A program made the position numbers and the translations under genes. Of a DNA stretch of 64,000 bases, positions 15,005 to 23,766 are shown piece after piece. The stretch covers positions 1,889,630-1,953,629 of the forward strand of contig NZ_CP078077.1 in the NCBI RefSeq assembly GCF_023101185.1. Reading direction: 5' to 3'. The notes under the pieces were generated by a model, which was given only the letters and a program-made list of their open reading frames with translations, was not told the origin of the DNA and ran no database searches. Numbering within the stretch: the first letter of the stretch is position 1; every line of letters begins with the position of its first letter. This stretch comes from Microbacterium galbinum (GTDB taxonomy: Bacteria; Actinomycetota; Actinomycetes; Actinomycetales; Microbacteriaceae).

Positions 15005-17701
15005 TTGCGTCTTCGACGTCACCATCACCGTCCCGATCCCTCCCCTCGTCTGGCGACCGCCGGTGCCACCGCTGCGGTCGCAGCCGTGACGCTGCTGCTC
15101 GGCCTGGTCGGCGCTCCCGCCTCGGCGGCTGAGACCCCGGCACCCGAGCCGACGACGACCGAGACCCCGGCCCCGTCCCCGGAGCCGCAGCCGAGCGCGA
15201 GCGAGGTGCCGGCCCCCGATCCGGCGTCACCCGATCCCGCCCCCGGCGATTCCCCGGCCACGGATGCTCCCGCGCCCGAAACCCGCAGCGCGGCGGCAGC
15301 GGCACCGACCGTGCTGCTCGCCGACGACTTCGAGCGCACCTCGCCCGCGGGGTGGGGCAGCTCCGACAACGGGCTGGCCTACACCTCGTGGTCGTCGCGT
15401 GCGGGTGTCGCGAGCGTCGCCGACGGCGCGGCGACCATCGCGCTGAAGCCCGGCGAATCCGCCTATCTCACCCCTCGCGCCGTCCAGGCGAAGGACGTGC
15501 GGCTCTCCGCCGACGTGCGCCTGTCGTCGACGGGCGGGCGGGGCTACTACGCCTACACGACCCGCGTGCAGAGCGACGGCGCCTCGTACCGTGTGCGCCT
15601 GCTCACCGACGCGAAGGGGCAGGTGCAGCTCTCGGTGCTGCGCACCCAGGGCGGCAAGGACACCGAGCTGAAGTCGGCGTCGGTGCCGTTGAGCATCCTC
15701 GGTGATTCCTGGTACACGTTCGACGCGACCGTCACCGGAACGGATGCCGTCAGTTTCGAGGCCCGCCTCACGCCGAAGGGCACCACTCCCGGTGCACCGC
15801 AGCTGACCGTCACCGATTCCTCGTCGAGCAAGATCGGCGGAGCTGGCGGATTCGCGCTGTGGGGCTATGCCTCCAGCAGCGGCGCCTCGGCATCGGCGCT
15901 GCAGATCGATGCCCTCGAGGCCACGGTCGCCACGGGGCCGTTGAGCAGCGAGGTCGTGACCGATCCGGAGCCCGAGCCCCAGCCGGAACCGCAGCCGGAG
16001 CCCGAACCCCAGCCCGAGCCGGAACCGCAGCCCGAGCCCCAGCCCGAGCCGGAGCCGCAGCCCCAGCCGGGCACCGGTCTCGAGGCCCGCGGTTCCGCCC
16101 CGGTCGGCACCGCGTCGTACGCCGTGCCGCAGGGGGCCGTATTCGTCAACGGTTCGTCGACGTCGCAGACCCAGAACGGCAGCGCGGCGGCGCCGTACCG
16201 CAGCGTGCAGAAGGCGGTCGACTCCTCTCCCGCCGGCTCGACGATCGTCGTGCGCGCCGGTGAGTACCACGAGTCCGTCGAGGTGCCCTTCAACAAGACC
16301 ATGACCATCCAGGCCTACCCGGGCGAGGCGGTCTGGTTCGACGGATCGACCCGGGTGACGTCCTGGACGAAGTCCGGATCATCGTGGGTGAGCGGCGGAT
16401 GGACCGCGGAGTTCGACGACGACATGCTCAACGGCAACGCGAGCTGGTTCGTCGACCCGAACTACCCCATGGCCAACCACCCCGACATGCTGTTCATCGA
16501 CGGGGTGGCGCAGAAGCAGGTGGCCTCGGCATCCCAGGTCACAGCCGGCACCTTCGCGGTCGATTACGCAGCCGACCGACTGATCCTCGGTACCGACCCG
16601 AGCGGTAAGCAGGTGCGGGCCAGCGATCTCGGGCAGGCGTTCAACGTGCGCTCCGCGAACTCGCAGCTCAAGGGCCTCGGCGTCCGCCGCTACGCGACCT
16701 CGTACGACGTGCTCGGCACCATCCGCATGCACAACGTCGGGGTCACGCTTCGCGATCTGGTCATCGAGGACAACGCCACGATCGGACTCTTCGTGGGCAA
16801 CGACCGCGCCACGGTCGACAACCTCACGATCCGCCGCAACGGTCTGCTCGGCATGTCGTTGACCACGGCGTACGACTCGACCGTGTCGGACTCGCTCATC
16901 ACCGACAACAACAACGAGCGCTTCAACGGCTCGCCCGTCGCCGGTGGTATCAAGGTCACGCGCTCCCGCGGGGTCGACATGACCAACGTCGACACGAGCC
17001 GCAACGTCGGCAGCGGAACCTGGTTCGACGAGTCCTGCTACGACGTGAACATCGTCGACGTCACGTCGAACGACAACACCGAGATCGGCATCCACGCCGA
17101 GCTCTCATCGAAGGTCACGATCGCCCGCAGCCAGACGTTCGACAACAAGGAGGGCATCCGGATCTTCGATTCGGAGGGCGTGCTCATCACCAACAACGAC
17201 CTCGGCAACAACTCCCGGCACGACATCAACCTCATGCAGGACGAGCGACGTCAGGCCACCCACAAGGTCGGACGCGACCCGCGCGTGACCGGTGCCGACC
17301 CGACGGTGACGTGGATCACCCGCAACATCACGATCCGCAACAACGTGTTCGGCGCGGGCGGTCCGCGGGCGATCTTCGCTCACGACACCCAGACCGGGCG
17401 AGCCGTCGACACGTGGAACCTCACGATCGATGGAAACCTCTTCAGCAGTTCGAAGGGCGGACCGTCGATGGTCACCTGGGGTGGCTCGGGCAACGTCTAC
17501 GAGACGTTCTCGACGCCGCTCGCGCTCGCCTCGGCGAAGAACACCGGATGGCGCAACGCGATGACCACCACCGCCGAGCCCTTCTCGGGCATGGCCGACG
17601 AGATCGCCGCCAACAGCGGCATCGCGCGTCCGCTCACCGGCGCGGCTGCGACCCTTCTCGGGGTCGGCAGCGGCACCGTGCTGCTGGGCAGCGGCCGCTG
17701 A
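15005..17701 (+). CDS. Secreted right-handed parallel beta-helix protein
   Basis: 898 residues, started at the TTG at 15005 because it lies 7 nt after AGGAG and directly precedes a signal sequence (basic LRLRRHHHR, hydrophobic core to about residue 40, cleavage near ASAAET). Then come a Pro/Thr/Ser-rich stretch (about 43-94) and a beta-sandwich module starting DDFERTSPAGWGSSDNG (about 99-315). A PEPEPQP linker (about 321-355) leads to a pectate-lyase-like beta-helix (about 369-880) with GSAAAPYRSVQKAV and repeated turns such as NLTIRRNGLLGM and GIRIFDSEGVLITNNDLGNN. It may bind or cleave an extracellular polysaccharide, plausibly the one made by this locus. Catalytic residues are not obvious. 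Confidence 0.85.
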   Translation: MRLRRHHHRPDPSPRLATAGATAAVAAVTLLLGLVGAPASAAETPAPEPTTTETPAPSPEPQPSASEVPAPDPASPDPAPGDSPATDAPAPETRSAAAAAPTVLLADDFERTSPAGWGSSDNGLAYTSWSSRAGVASVADGAATIALKPGESAYLTPRAVQAKDVRLSADVRLSSTGGRGYYAYTTRVQSDGASYRVRLLTDAKGQVQLSVLRTQGGKDTELKSASVPLSILGDSWYTFDATVTGTDAVSFEARLTPKGTTPGAPQLTVTDSSSSKIGGAGGFALWGYASSSGASASALQIDALEATVATGPLSSEVVTDPEPEPQPEPQPEPEPQPEPEPQPEPQPEPEPQPQPGTGLEARGSAPVGTASYAVPQGAVFVNGSSTSQTQNGSAAAPYRSVQKAVDSSPAGSTIVVRAGEYHESVEVPFNKTMTIQAYPGEAVWFDGSTRVTSWTKSGSSWVSGGWTAEFDDDMLNGNASWFVDPNYPMANHPDMLFIDGVAQKQVASASQVTAGTFAVDYAADRLILGTDPSGKQVRASDLGQAFNVRSANSQLKGLGVRRYATSYDVLGTIRMHNVGVTLRDLVIEDNATIGLFVGNDRATVDNLTIRRNGLLGMSLTTAYDSTVSDSLITDNNNERFNGSPVAGGIKVTRSRGVDMTNVDTSRNVGSGTWFDESCYDVNIVDVTSNDNTEIGIHAELSSKVTIARSQTFDNKEGIRIFDSEGVLITNNDLGNNSRHDINLMQDERRQATHKVGRDPRVTGADPTVTWITRNITIRNNVFGAGGPRAIFAHDTQTGRAVDTWNLTIDGNLFSSSKGGPSMVTWGGSGNVYETFSTPLALASAKNTGWRNAMTTTAEPFSGMADEIAANSGIARPLTGAAATLLGVGSGTVLLGSGR

Positions 17702-17717
17702 CACCCACCCCCACCGA

Positions 17718-17752
17718 ATCCGCCCGCCGCGTCCGTGATGCGGCGGGCGGAT
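17718..17752 (+). terminator. Hairpin terminator after the beta-helix gene
   Basis: Perfect 13-bp stem (17718-17730 with 17740-17752) and 9-nt loop, 16 bp after the stop. CCACC/GGTGG outside the stem can extend it. No U-tract follows. Confidence 0.65.
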
Positions 17753-17798
17753 GGGTGGCGGGGGCGCGCCGAGCGGCCGTGCCGTGCAGAATGGTCGG

Positions 17799-18950
17799 GT
17801 GACAGCCGACACCCGCCGCCCGCATCTGCTCGTGCACGCCGGGTGGGAACTGTTCGGTTCCGACCGGATGCTCCTCGAGAGCGCACGGGGTCTGCGCGAG
17901 GCGGGCGAGCGGGTCGTCGTCGCGCTTCCCGCGGCGGGGCCGCTGGTCGGCGAGCTCCAGGCCGCCGGCGTCGAGGTCCTGATCCCGCCGACCTTCGCGT
18001 TGCGCAAGTCGGCTCTCCGCCCGCGCAACTGGCTGCGCTCCCTGCGCGATGCCATCCGCGGGTTCGTCGCCGCCGTCATGATCACCCGTCGCCTGCGACC
18101 TCGGACGCTGTACGTGAGCACGATCGTGCTGCCGCTCTGGCCCCTCGTCGGCCGCCTGCTGCGCGTGCCGACCGTGACGCACGTGCACGAGGCCGAGGCA
18201 TCCGCCGCCCGCATCATCAACACGGTGCTCTATGCGCCGCACCTCGCCGCGCACCGCATCATCGTGAACAGCGAGTTCACGATGCGCACGGTGGGCTCGG
18301 TGATCCCGGCGCTCGGTCGTCGCGCGACGCTCATCCCCAACGGGGTCGACTCCCCGGACTCGGTGCCCGAGCCGCGCGCGGTGATCGATCGCCTGCGCAT
18401 CGCCTACGTCGGTCGCATCTCCCACCGCAAAGGCCCCGACGTGGCCGTCGAGGCGGTCGCTCTCCTCGGCGACACGGGGATCGAGGCGGAGCTCGATCTC
18501 ATCGGGGCCGTCTTCGAGGGCAACGAGGCGTACGACGAGACCCTGCGGCGTCGCACCGACGAGCTGGGCGTCGCGCATCTCGTGCAGCACCACGGCTTCC
18601 GGTCCGACGTGTGGCCGGCGCTCGGAGCGGCCGACGTGCTGGTGGTGCCTTCCCGCCAGGACGAGTCCTTCGGCAACACGGCTGTGGAGGGTGTCCTCGC
18701 CGGGCGCCCCGTCGTGGCGAGCGAGATCCCCGGACTGCGCGAGGCGGTCGGCGCGTACGGCTCGGCCGCGTTCGTCGCGCCGGGCGATGCGTCGGCGCTG
18801 GCGGATGCTCTCGCCCGCGTCGTCGCGGACTGGTCGGCGCTCCGCGTGACGGCGCTCGCCGATCGTGACCGGGCGAAGGAGCGCTTCGCCCCGGAGGTGT
18901 ACCGGGCGACGATCGCGGCCTTCCTCAGCGACCTCGCACGGGGTCGCTGA
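17799..18950 (+). CDS. Glycosyltransferase family 4
   Basis: 383 residues from a GTG start. A CAGAAT hexamer (17787-17792) lies exactly 6 nt upstream and no Shine-Dalgarno is visible, which suggests a leaderless mRNA. GT-B marks are the N-terminal LLVHAGWELFGSDRMLLESA, the central VTHVHEAEASAARIIN, IPNGVDSPD, IAYVGRISHRKGPDVAVEA, and the donor-binding E-x7-E region PSRQDESFGNTAVEGVLAGRPVVASEIPGLRE. It uses a nucleotide sugar and transfers to a lipid-linked acceptor; specificity unknown. Confidence 0.9.
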   Translation: MTADTRRPHLLVHAGWELFGSDRMLLESARGLREAGERVVVALPAAGPLVGELQAAGVEVLIPPTFALRKSALRPRNWLRSLRDAIRGFVAAVMITRRLRPRTLYVSTIVLPLWPLVGRLLRVPTVTHVHEAEASAARIINTVLYAPHLAAHRIIVNSEFTMRTVGSVIPALGRRATLIPNGVDSPDSVPEPRAVIDRLRIAYVGRISHRKGPDVAVEAVALLGDTGIEAELDLIGAVFEGNEAYDETLRRRTDELGVAHLVQHHGFRSDVWPALGAADVLVVPSRQDESFGNTAVEGVLAGRPVVASEIPGLREAVGAYGSAAFVAPGDASALADALARVVADWSALRVTALADRDRAKERFAPEVYRATIAAFLSDLARGR

Positions 18951-19013
18951 GATCGAGGGCGCTGAGATCGGGGTCGCTGAGGTCGAGGGCGCAGGGGTCC
19001 GAGACCGCTGACG

Positions 19014-19670
19014 TCAGCGCGAACCCGCCGCGGAGTCGAGGAAAGCCGCAGCCTGACGCAGGAACTGCCCGACCTCGGCCGACGTCGAGGTCAGCATCGC
19101 GCGGTGCTCGCGCGCCGAGTCGTGGTGCGCGTCGGCGATGTCCAACGGGTTCCGGCGGCGGCGACCGAACAGCGTGCGGTTCGTCTTCGGCGGTGCGGTG
19201 AAGCCGCGACGGGCGTGGAGCGCCTCGGCGTATCGTGCCAGGCCCGTGGTGCTCGCGGCATCCGCATCGAATTCGGCGATGATCTCGAACTCACGGGCAT
19301 CGACGGGCTCGGCCCCGAGGTGGATCGCTTCGCGCAGGGTGAATGCGCGGGAACGGGCCTCGGGCGCGGCGGCGGCGACCGCCGAGCGCTCGGCGCGACT
19401 GGCGGTGAGGATCAGATCGGCGGCCCGCAGCGCCTCGGCGTCGATCGCCTCCGAGCGGTGGCCGGCGGCGAGGATCGGCGTCTCGGCATCGCCGGAGGCC
19501 TCGGCGATCTCGGCCGAGGTCACGCACATGCGATTGCCCGCGGTCCCCACGCGGGTACCCGCGCTCGAGATCTGCCACCCGGCCGCATCGCCCTGCGCGC
19601 GGAGCACCAGCTCCATCAGCGGCGACCGGCAGATGTTCGCCTCGCAGACAAAGATCAGTCTGTGCGTCAC
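19014..19670 (-). CDS. Low-molecular-weight protein-tyrosine phosphatase
   Basis: 218 residues from a GTG start (19668-19670) preceded by GGGGGAA. The active-site P-loop CEANICRS (C-x5-R-S) sits right at the N-terminus (residues 9-16), as in Wzb/PtpA-type enzymes. It should dephosphorylate the tyrosine cluster of the BY-kinase encoded divergently at 19799, so polymer chain length or export could be switched by phosphorylation. The C-terminal ~50 residues (FTAPPKTNRTLFGRRRRNP ...) go beyond the usual ~150-residue enzyme and may be a regulatory tail. The nearby region carries an 18-bp perfect palindrome. Confidence 0.88.
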   Translation of the reverse strand: MTHRLIFVCEANICRSPLMELVLRAQGDAAGWQISSAGTRVGTAGNRMCVTSAEIAEASGDAETPILAAGHRSEAIDAEALRAADLILTASRAERSAVAAAAPEARSRAFTLREAIHLGAEPVDAREFEIIAEFDADAASTTGLARYAEALHARRGFTAPPKTNRTLFGRRRRNPLDIADAHHDSAREHRAMLTSTSAEVGQFLRQAAAFLDSAAGSR

Positions 19671-19688
19671 GTGTTCCCCCGTCGTGCC

Positions 19689-19732
19689 CCGCAGAGATCT
19701 CTGCGGTCCGATCCTCCAACATAGGTGATAAT
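19689..19732. promoter_or_regulatory. Divergent kinase/phosphatase promoter region with 18-bp perfect palindrome
   Basis: CCGCAGAGATCTCTGCGG at 19689-19706 is a perfect 18-bp palindrome in the 128-bp region between the phosphatase and kinase start codons. A TGATAAT -10 for the kinase lies at 19726-19732, which puts the palindrome at its -35. On the other strand TATGTT (19719-19724) could be the phosphatase -10, placing the palindrome just after its start site. It could be an operator acting on both genes, or a leader hairpin of the phosphatase mRNA. Confidence 0.55.
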
Positions 19733-19798
19733 GGTCGCGGGGAAGGCACCGTGCGAGACACTGAGGCACGTCGAGGTGCCGAGGGGATACGGGGACAC

Positions 19799-21181
19799 AT
19801 GACACTGCAGGACTATTTCCAGTCGCTCAGGAGCCACTGGATCGTGATCGTCGTGCTGATGGTGCTCGGCGCGGGTTCCGCGTACGGCTACTCGCAGTTC
19901 ATCGACCCCGAGTACCGGGCCGAGTCGCAGGTGATCGTGATCCCGACCCGGGGCGAGAACACCAGCGAGCTGGTGCAGGGGTCGAACTACGTGCAGAGCC
20001 TGGTGCAGACCTACACGCTCCTCGTGAAGTCGCCGACCGTGCTCGACCCGGTGATCGACGACCTCGGGCTCGACGAGACCGCCAACCGTCTGGCGCGACG
20101 GGTCGACGTCAACGTGCCCCTGAACACCGTCGTCATCGAGATCGGGGTGACGGATGCCAGTGGCGAGAGCGCGGCCGAGACCGCGAACGCGATCGCCCAG
20201 GAGCTCGCGACGGCCGTCGAGGGCGTCTCTCCGGTCAGTGCCGACGGCGAGCCCGCCGTGCGCGTCGACACGATCTCCGCCGCACGCACTCCGACGGTTC
20301 CGATCTCCCCGAACACCCGTCTGAACGTGATGGTGGGTGCCGTCGCCGGAATCGCGCTCGGTGTCGTCTTCGCGCTGCTCCGACGGCTTCTGGCCACCCG
20401 CATCACGACCGCGCGCACGCTGAGCGACGCCACCGAGGTCGCCCTCCTCGGCGAGATCCCCGAAGCATCCGACACCCACACGATCGCCCGCATCATCCGC
20501 TCGCAGCCCGACGGCCGCGTCGCCGAGGCGATGCGGCAGGTCGCCGCGAGCCTCAAGTTCGTCGACGTCGACAAGAACCGTCGCGTCATCCTCGTCACCT
20601 CGTGCTCGGCGCAGGAGGGCAAGTCGTCGGTGAGCCTCGGACTCGCCCTGACCCTCGCCGAGGGAGGGCGCTCGGTGCTGTTCATCGAGGCAGACCTGCG
20701 CCGCCCGAGCACCGCCCGCTACACCCAGCTCGAGGGCTCGATCGGCCTGACCACCGTGCTGATCGGCGATGTGGAGCTCGCCGACGCCGTGCAGCGGTGG
20801 GGTCGACCCGGACTCGACATCCTCACCGCCGGAGCGCAGCCCCCGAACCCGGGCCAGCTGCTGTCGAGCGGCGGACTGCACCGCATCGTCGACGAGGCGC
20901 GCGATTCGTACGACTACGTCATCATCGACACCGCGCCCGTGCTGTCGGTCAGCGACGCGCTGTGGCTGTCGACGATGGCCGACGGCACCCTGTTCGTCGT
21001 GCGCTCGAACCGCACCAAGGCCGCCGATCTCACGCGCGCCCTGGGTTCGCTCGAATCGACCAGGACCCCGGTGCTCGGAATCGTGCTGAACGGTGTGCGC
21101 GGCGCGGCGAAGAGCCCGTACTACACCGACGAGCCGAGACGCGGCGTCCGCCCGCGCCTCGCCGCCCGCGCCCCGCGTTGA
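19799..21181 (+). CDS. Polysaccharide co-polymerase / tyrosine autokinase (BY-kinase, Wzc/CapAB-like)
   Basis: 460 residues. An N-terminal Wzz domain is bounded by two membrane segments (about residues 16-35 and 178-198), and a cytoplasmic ATPase follows. Walker A is SCSAQEGKSS (about 268-277), Walker A' VLFIEADLRRP, and Walker B YDYVIIDTAPV. Only a short Tyr pair (SPYYTDEP, about residue 441) is available as autophosphorylation site, fewer than in enterobacterial Wzc. It governs polymer length and export at the inner membrane together with the Wzy and Wzx homologues here and the divergent phosphatase. Confidence 0.92.
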   Translation: MTLQDYFQSLRSHWIVIVVLMVLGAGSAYGYSQFIDPEYRAESQVIVIPTRGENTSELVQGSNYVQSLVQTYTLLVKSPTVLDPVIDDLGLDETANRLARRVDVNVPLNTVVIEIGVTDASGESAAETANAIAQELATAVEGVSPVSADGEPAVRVDTISAARTPTVPISPNTRLNVMVGAVAGIALGVVFALLRRLLATRITTARTLSDATEVALLGEIPEASDTHTIARIIRSQPDGRVAEAMRQVAASLKFVDVDKNRRVILVTSCSAQEGKSSVSLGLALTLAEGGRSVLFIEADLRRPSTARYTQLEGSIGLTTVLIGDVELADAVQRWGRPGLDILTAGAQPPNPGQLLSSGGLHRIVDEARDSYDYVIIDTAPVLSVSDALWLSTMADGTLFVVRSNRTKAADLTRALGSLESTRTPVLGIVLNGVRGAAKSPYYTDEPRRGVRPRLAARAPR

Positions 21182-21188
21182 CACCGCC

Positions 21189-22523
21189 ATGAACTCGCTC
21201 CTGGCCCTCGGCGCTCGCGCGCTGACGATGGTCGTCTCGCTGGTCTGCGGGGTCATCACGACCCGCATGATCCTCGGCGAGACCGACATCCAGCACTACG
21301 CCCTGTACTCGCTGCTCATCACGATCCCGTCGCTGCTGACGTTCACCGACCTCGGCAGCGGCGCGGTTCTCGTGAACGCCGTCGCGACCAGTGACGACAT
21401 CCGCACCGATCGCCGGCTCCGACTGCAGGTCACCTCGGTCGGCCGCATCCTGCTGATGTTCGCGACCGGACTCATGCTCATCAACACCGCGCTGCTCGTC
21501 ACGGGCGGATGGCGCGCCCTGTTCGGCGACGCCGGTGCGATCCCGGGGGCGGCGCTCGCCGCCTTCCTGTGCATCACGCTGTTCAGCCTGTCGATCACCC
21601 TGGGTGTGTGGTTCCGCATCCTGCTCGGGCAGCGGCGCAACCACCTGGTGATCCTGGTGCAGGGCCTCATATCGCCGGTCACCCTCGGTGGTGTCTGGCT
21701 GATGCTCCACCTCGGCGGGCGTGATTTCGATTCGTATCTCGCGATCGCCTCGTACGGCGCCTCGCTGCTGTCGGCGATCATCGGCTTCCTGCTGGTGACG
21801 CGGTCGACGCGGCCGCTGATCCCGGATGCTCTGCGGATGCTGTTCCGGTGGCGCAGCATCCCCGGGGTGAGGGTCATGGACGTCGGCTGGCCGATGCTCG
21901 CGCAGATGATCACCTACCCGATCGCCGTCGGGTCGCAGCGTTACGTGCTCGCCCAGTTCGGCACGCCGACCGACGTGGCCGAGTACGGCGTCACGGGTCA
22001 GGTGTTCTTCGCCCTCAACGGCCTGGTGATGGCCGCGGGCGTCGCGCTGTGGCCGCAGTTCGCCCGTCTGCGGCACAGGGGTGAGCTGAAGCGCGGACCG
22101 TATCTGCTCTCGCTGCTCTTCGTCGGAGCCGTAGCGGCCGCTACCGCGTTCGTCTGGCTGATCGCACCGTGGCTGTTCGAGTTCATCACTCAGGGCGAAC
22201 TCGAGGTGCGCACCTCGACGATCCTCGCCTTCGGCGCGATGATCATGCTCACCGCGGCCGTGTATCCGCTCGGGATGTTCATCATGGACAAACCCGGCAT
22301 CCGCTTCCAGGTCATCCCGACCCTGGCGATGGCCGCGGTCAGCATCGTGCTCTCGCTCGTGCTGACGCCGGTGCTCGGCATCGTCGGACCGCTGCTCGGC
22401 GTGAGCTTCGCGCTGATCGTCTGCCAGGTGATCCCGTACGCGATCTACATCCACCGCCACCGGGATCGACTCCTGAAGAGCGAACCCGATACCGTGGCCG
22501 AGACCGCGGTCGACGCGGTCTAG
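21189..22523 (+). CDS. Wzx-like polysaccharide flippase (MOP superfamily)
   Basis: 444 residues with 12-14 predicted membrane segments. The N-terminus starts directly in the first helix (MNSLLALGARALTMVVSLVCGVITTRMIL). The pattern TDLGSGAVLVNAVAT in the second helix region is typical of RfbX/Wzx proteins. It should flip the undecaprenyl-linked repeat unit to the outer face for polymerisation. The ATG is 7 bp after the BY-kinase stop, so the two are one transcript. Confidence 0.88.
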   Translation: MNSLLALGARALTMVVSLVCGVITTRMILGETDIQHYALYSLLITIPSLLTFTDLGSGAVLVNAVATSDDIRTDRRLRLQVTSVGRILLMFATGLMLINTALLVTGGWRALFGDAGAIPGAALAAFLCITLFSLSITLGVWFRILLGQRRNHLVILVQGLISPVTLGGVWLMLHLGGRDFDSYLAIASYGASLLSAIIGFLLVTRSTRPLIPDALRMLFRWRSIPGVRVMDVGWPMLAQMITYPIAVGSQRYVLAQFGTPTDVAEYGVTGQVFFALNGLVMAAGVALWPQFARLRHRGELKRGPYLLSLLFVGAVAAATAFVWLIAPWLFEFITQGELEVRTSTILAFGAMIMLTAAVYPLGMFIMDKPGIRFQVIPTLAMAAVSIVLSLVLTPVLGIVGPLLGVSFALIVCQVIPYAIYIHRHRDRLLKSEPDTVAETAVDAV

Positions 22524-23707
22524 CCGGGCCACTCCGTCTCCGCGCGGTGCGCGCGGCGCGCGAGGAGGTGGATGCTGTCGCCGGCCGCCAGGCGCCGGGC
22601 GAGGTCTTCATAGGTTGCGGCGACGTCGTCCCACGAGAACGCATCGGCCGCGCGGCGGCGGACGGCAGCGGATGCCGCGGCGACGGCTCCGGCATCCGAT
22701 TCCGCCGAGTCGACCGCAGCTGCGACATCCGCCGGCGTGCGGAAGTACCAGCCCTGCTCGTCGAGCACCTCGCGGTTGAAGACCACGTCGAACGCGATCA
22801 CGGCCGTGCCGGCGCCCATCGCGCGCAGCAAGGAGGGGTTCGTGCCGCCGACCGAATGGCCGTGCAGGTACGTCGAGGCGTGGTGGTAGAGCGCGTCGAG
22901 GAGGTCTTGGTCGTAGACGGCGCCGAGCAGTCGGATGCGTGGATCGGCGGCGGCGATCCGGTCGATCGCGGCCGTGTACTCCGCGGCGTAGGGCGCGGAG
23001 CCGACCACGACGAGCGGTTTCGTGGCCTGCGACATCGCATAGCCCTCGACGATCTCGCGGACGTGGTTCTCGGGTTCGAAGCGGGCGACGACCAGGTGGT
23101 AGCCCCCGGGCTCGAGACCGAGTTCGCGGATGCCGTCGGATGGAGCGTCGTCGAGCAGGGGGGCGCCGTAGCGGATCAGCTCGCTCGCGACACCGAACTG
23201 GTGGTCGTAGTAGTCGGCGATGCCGGGGGCGTCGGCGATGATCGCGTCGGCCTGACGCACCCCGAACGACTCGGCGGCGCGGTAGTACGCCTTGCCGCGC
23301 GGGCCCCACTTCGAGCGTCGCCACTCCAGCCCGTCCATGTGGAGGGCGACCGGGATGTGACGAGCGCGCAGCAGCGGGAGGAAGGGCGAGTTCGCGGCGT
23401 TGAACACGAACGCTGCATCCGGTCGGGCCTTGGTGACGGCGTGCACCGTCGACAGCGCGGTGTGGCTGAGGGTCTCCAGCGCCTTCTGACGCACCGCAGG
23501 CAGGGTCACGCGGCGCATGCCGAGGTGCACGTCGCCCGCTGTGCCGGCATCGCGCCCGTAGACCAGCACCCGATGCCCGCGTTCGACGAGGCGCCGTCCG
23601 ACTTCTTCGACGGCGGTCTCGAATCCGCCGTAGGCGGCGGGGATGCCGCGCGTGCCGATGAGGGCGATGCGCAGGGACGTCGACGACGGAGCGGAGGCGG
23701 TCTGCAT
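22520..23707 (-). CDS. Glycosyltransferase family 4 (DUF1972/rhamnosyltransferase-like)
   Basis: 395 residues. It starts MQTASAPSSTSLRIALIGTRGIPAAYGGFET; the RGIPAxYGGFET motif is characteristic of DUF1972-containing glycosyltransferases, many annotated as rhamnosyltransferases. The C-terminal half has PGGYHLVVARFEPENH and HGHSVGGTNPSLLRAMGAG, the donor-site E replaced by the NPSLLRAM type usual for this subfamily. The ATG stands 6 nt from a CATACT hexamer (23714-23719), suggesting a leaderless message. The 3' end overlaps the convergent flippase gene by 4 bp. Confidence 0.88.
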   Translation of the reverse strand: MQTASAPSSTSLRIALIGTRGIPAAYGGFETAVEEVGRRLVERGHRVLVYGRDAGTAGDVHLGMRRVTLPAVRQKALETLSHTALSTVHAVTKARPDAAFVFNAANSPFLPLLRARHIPVALHMDGLEWRRSKWGPRGKAYYRAAESFGVRQADAIIADAPGIADYYDHQFGVASELIRYGAPLLDDAPSDGIRELGLEPGGYHLVVARFEPENHVREIVEGYAMSQATKPLVVVGSAPYAAEYTAAIDRIAAADPRIRLLGAVYDQDLLDALYHHASTYLHGHSVGGTNPSLLRAMGAGTAVIAFDVVFNREVLDEQGWYFRTPADVAAAVDSAESDAGAVAAASAAVRRRAADAFSWDDVAATYEDLARRLAAGDSIHLLARRAHRAETEWPG

Positions 23708-23766
23708 CGCATCAGTATGCCCGAGGCGGCCGACAACGCCGGAAGACCGCGGGCTATCCTGGGGCG

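Noticed and set aside
19707..19805. Longer N-terminus for the tyrosine phosphatase
   Set aside because: It would place the catalytic P-loop far from the N-terminus and overlap the kinase promoter; the family starts within about 10 residues of the Cys.
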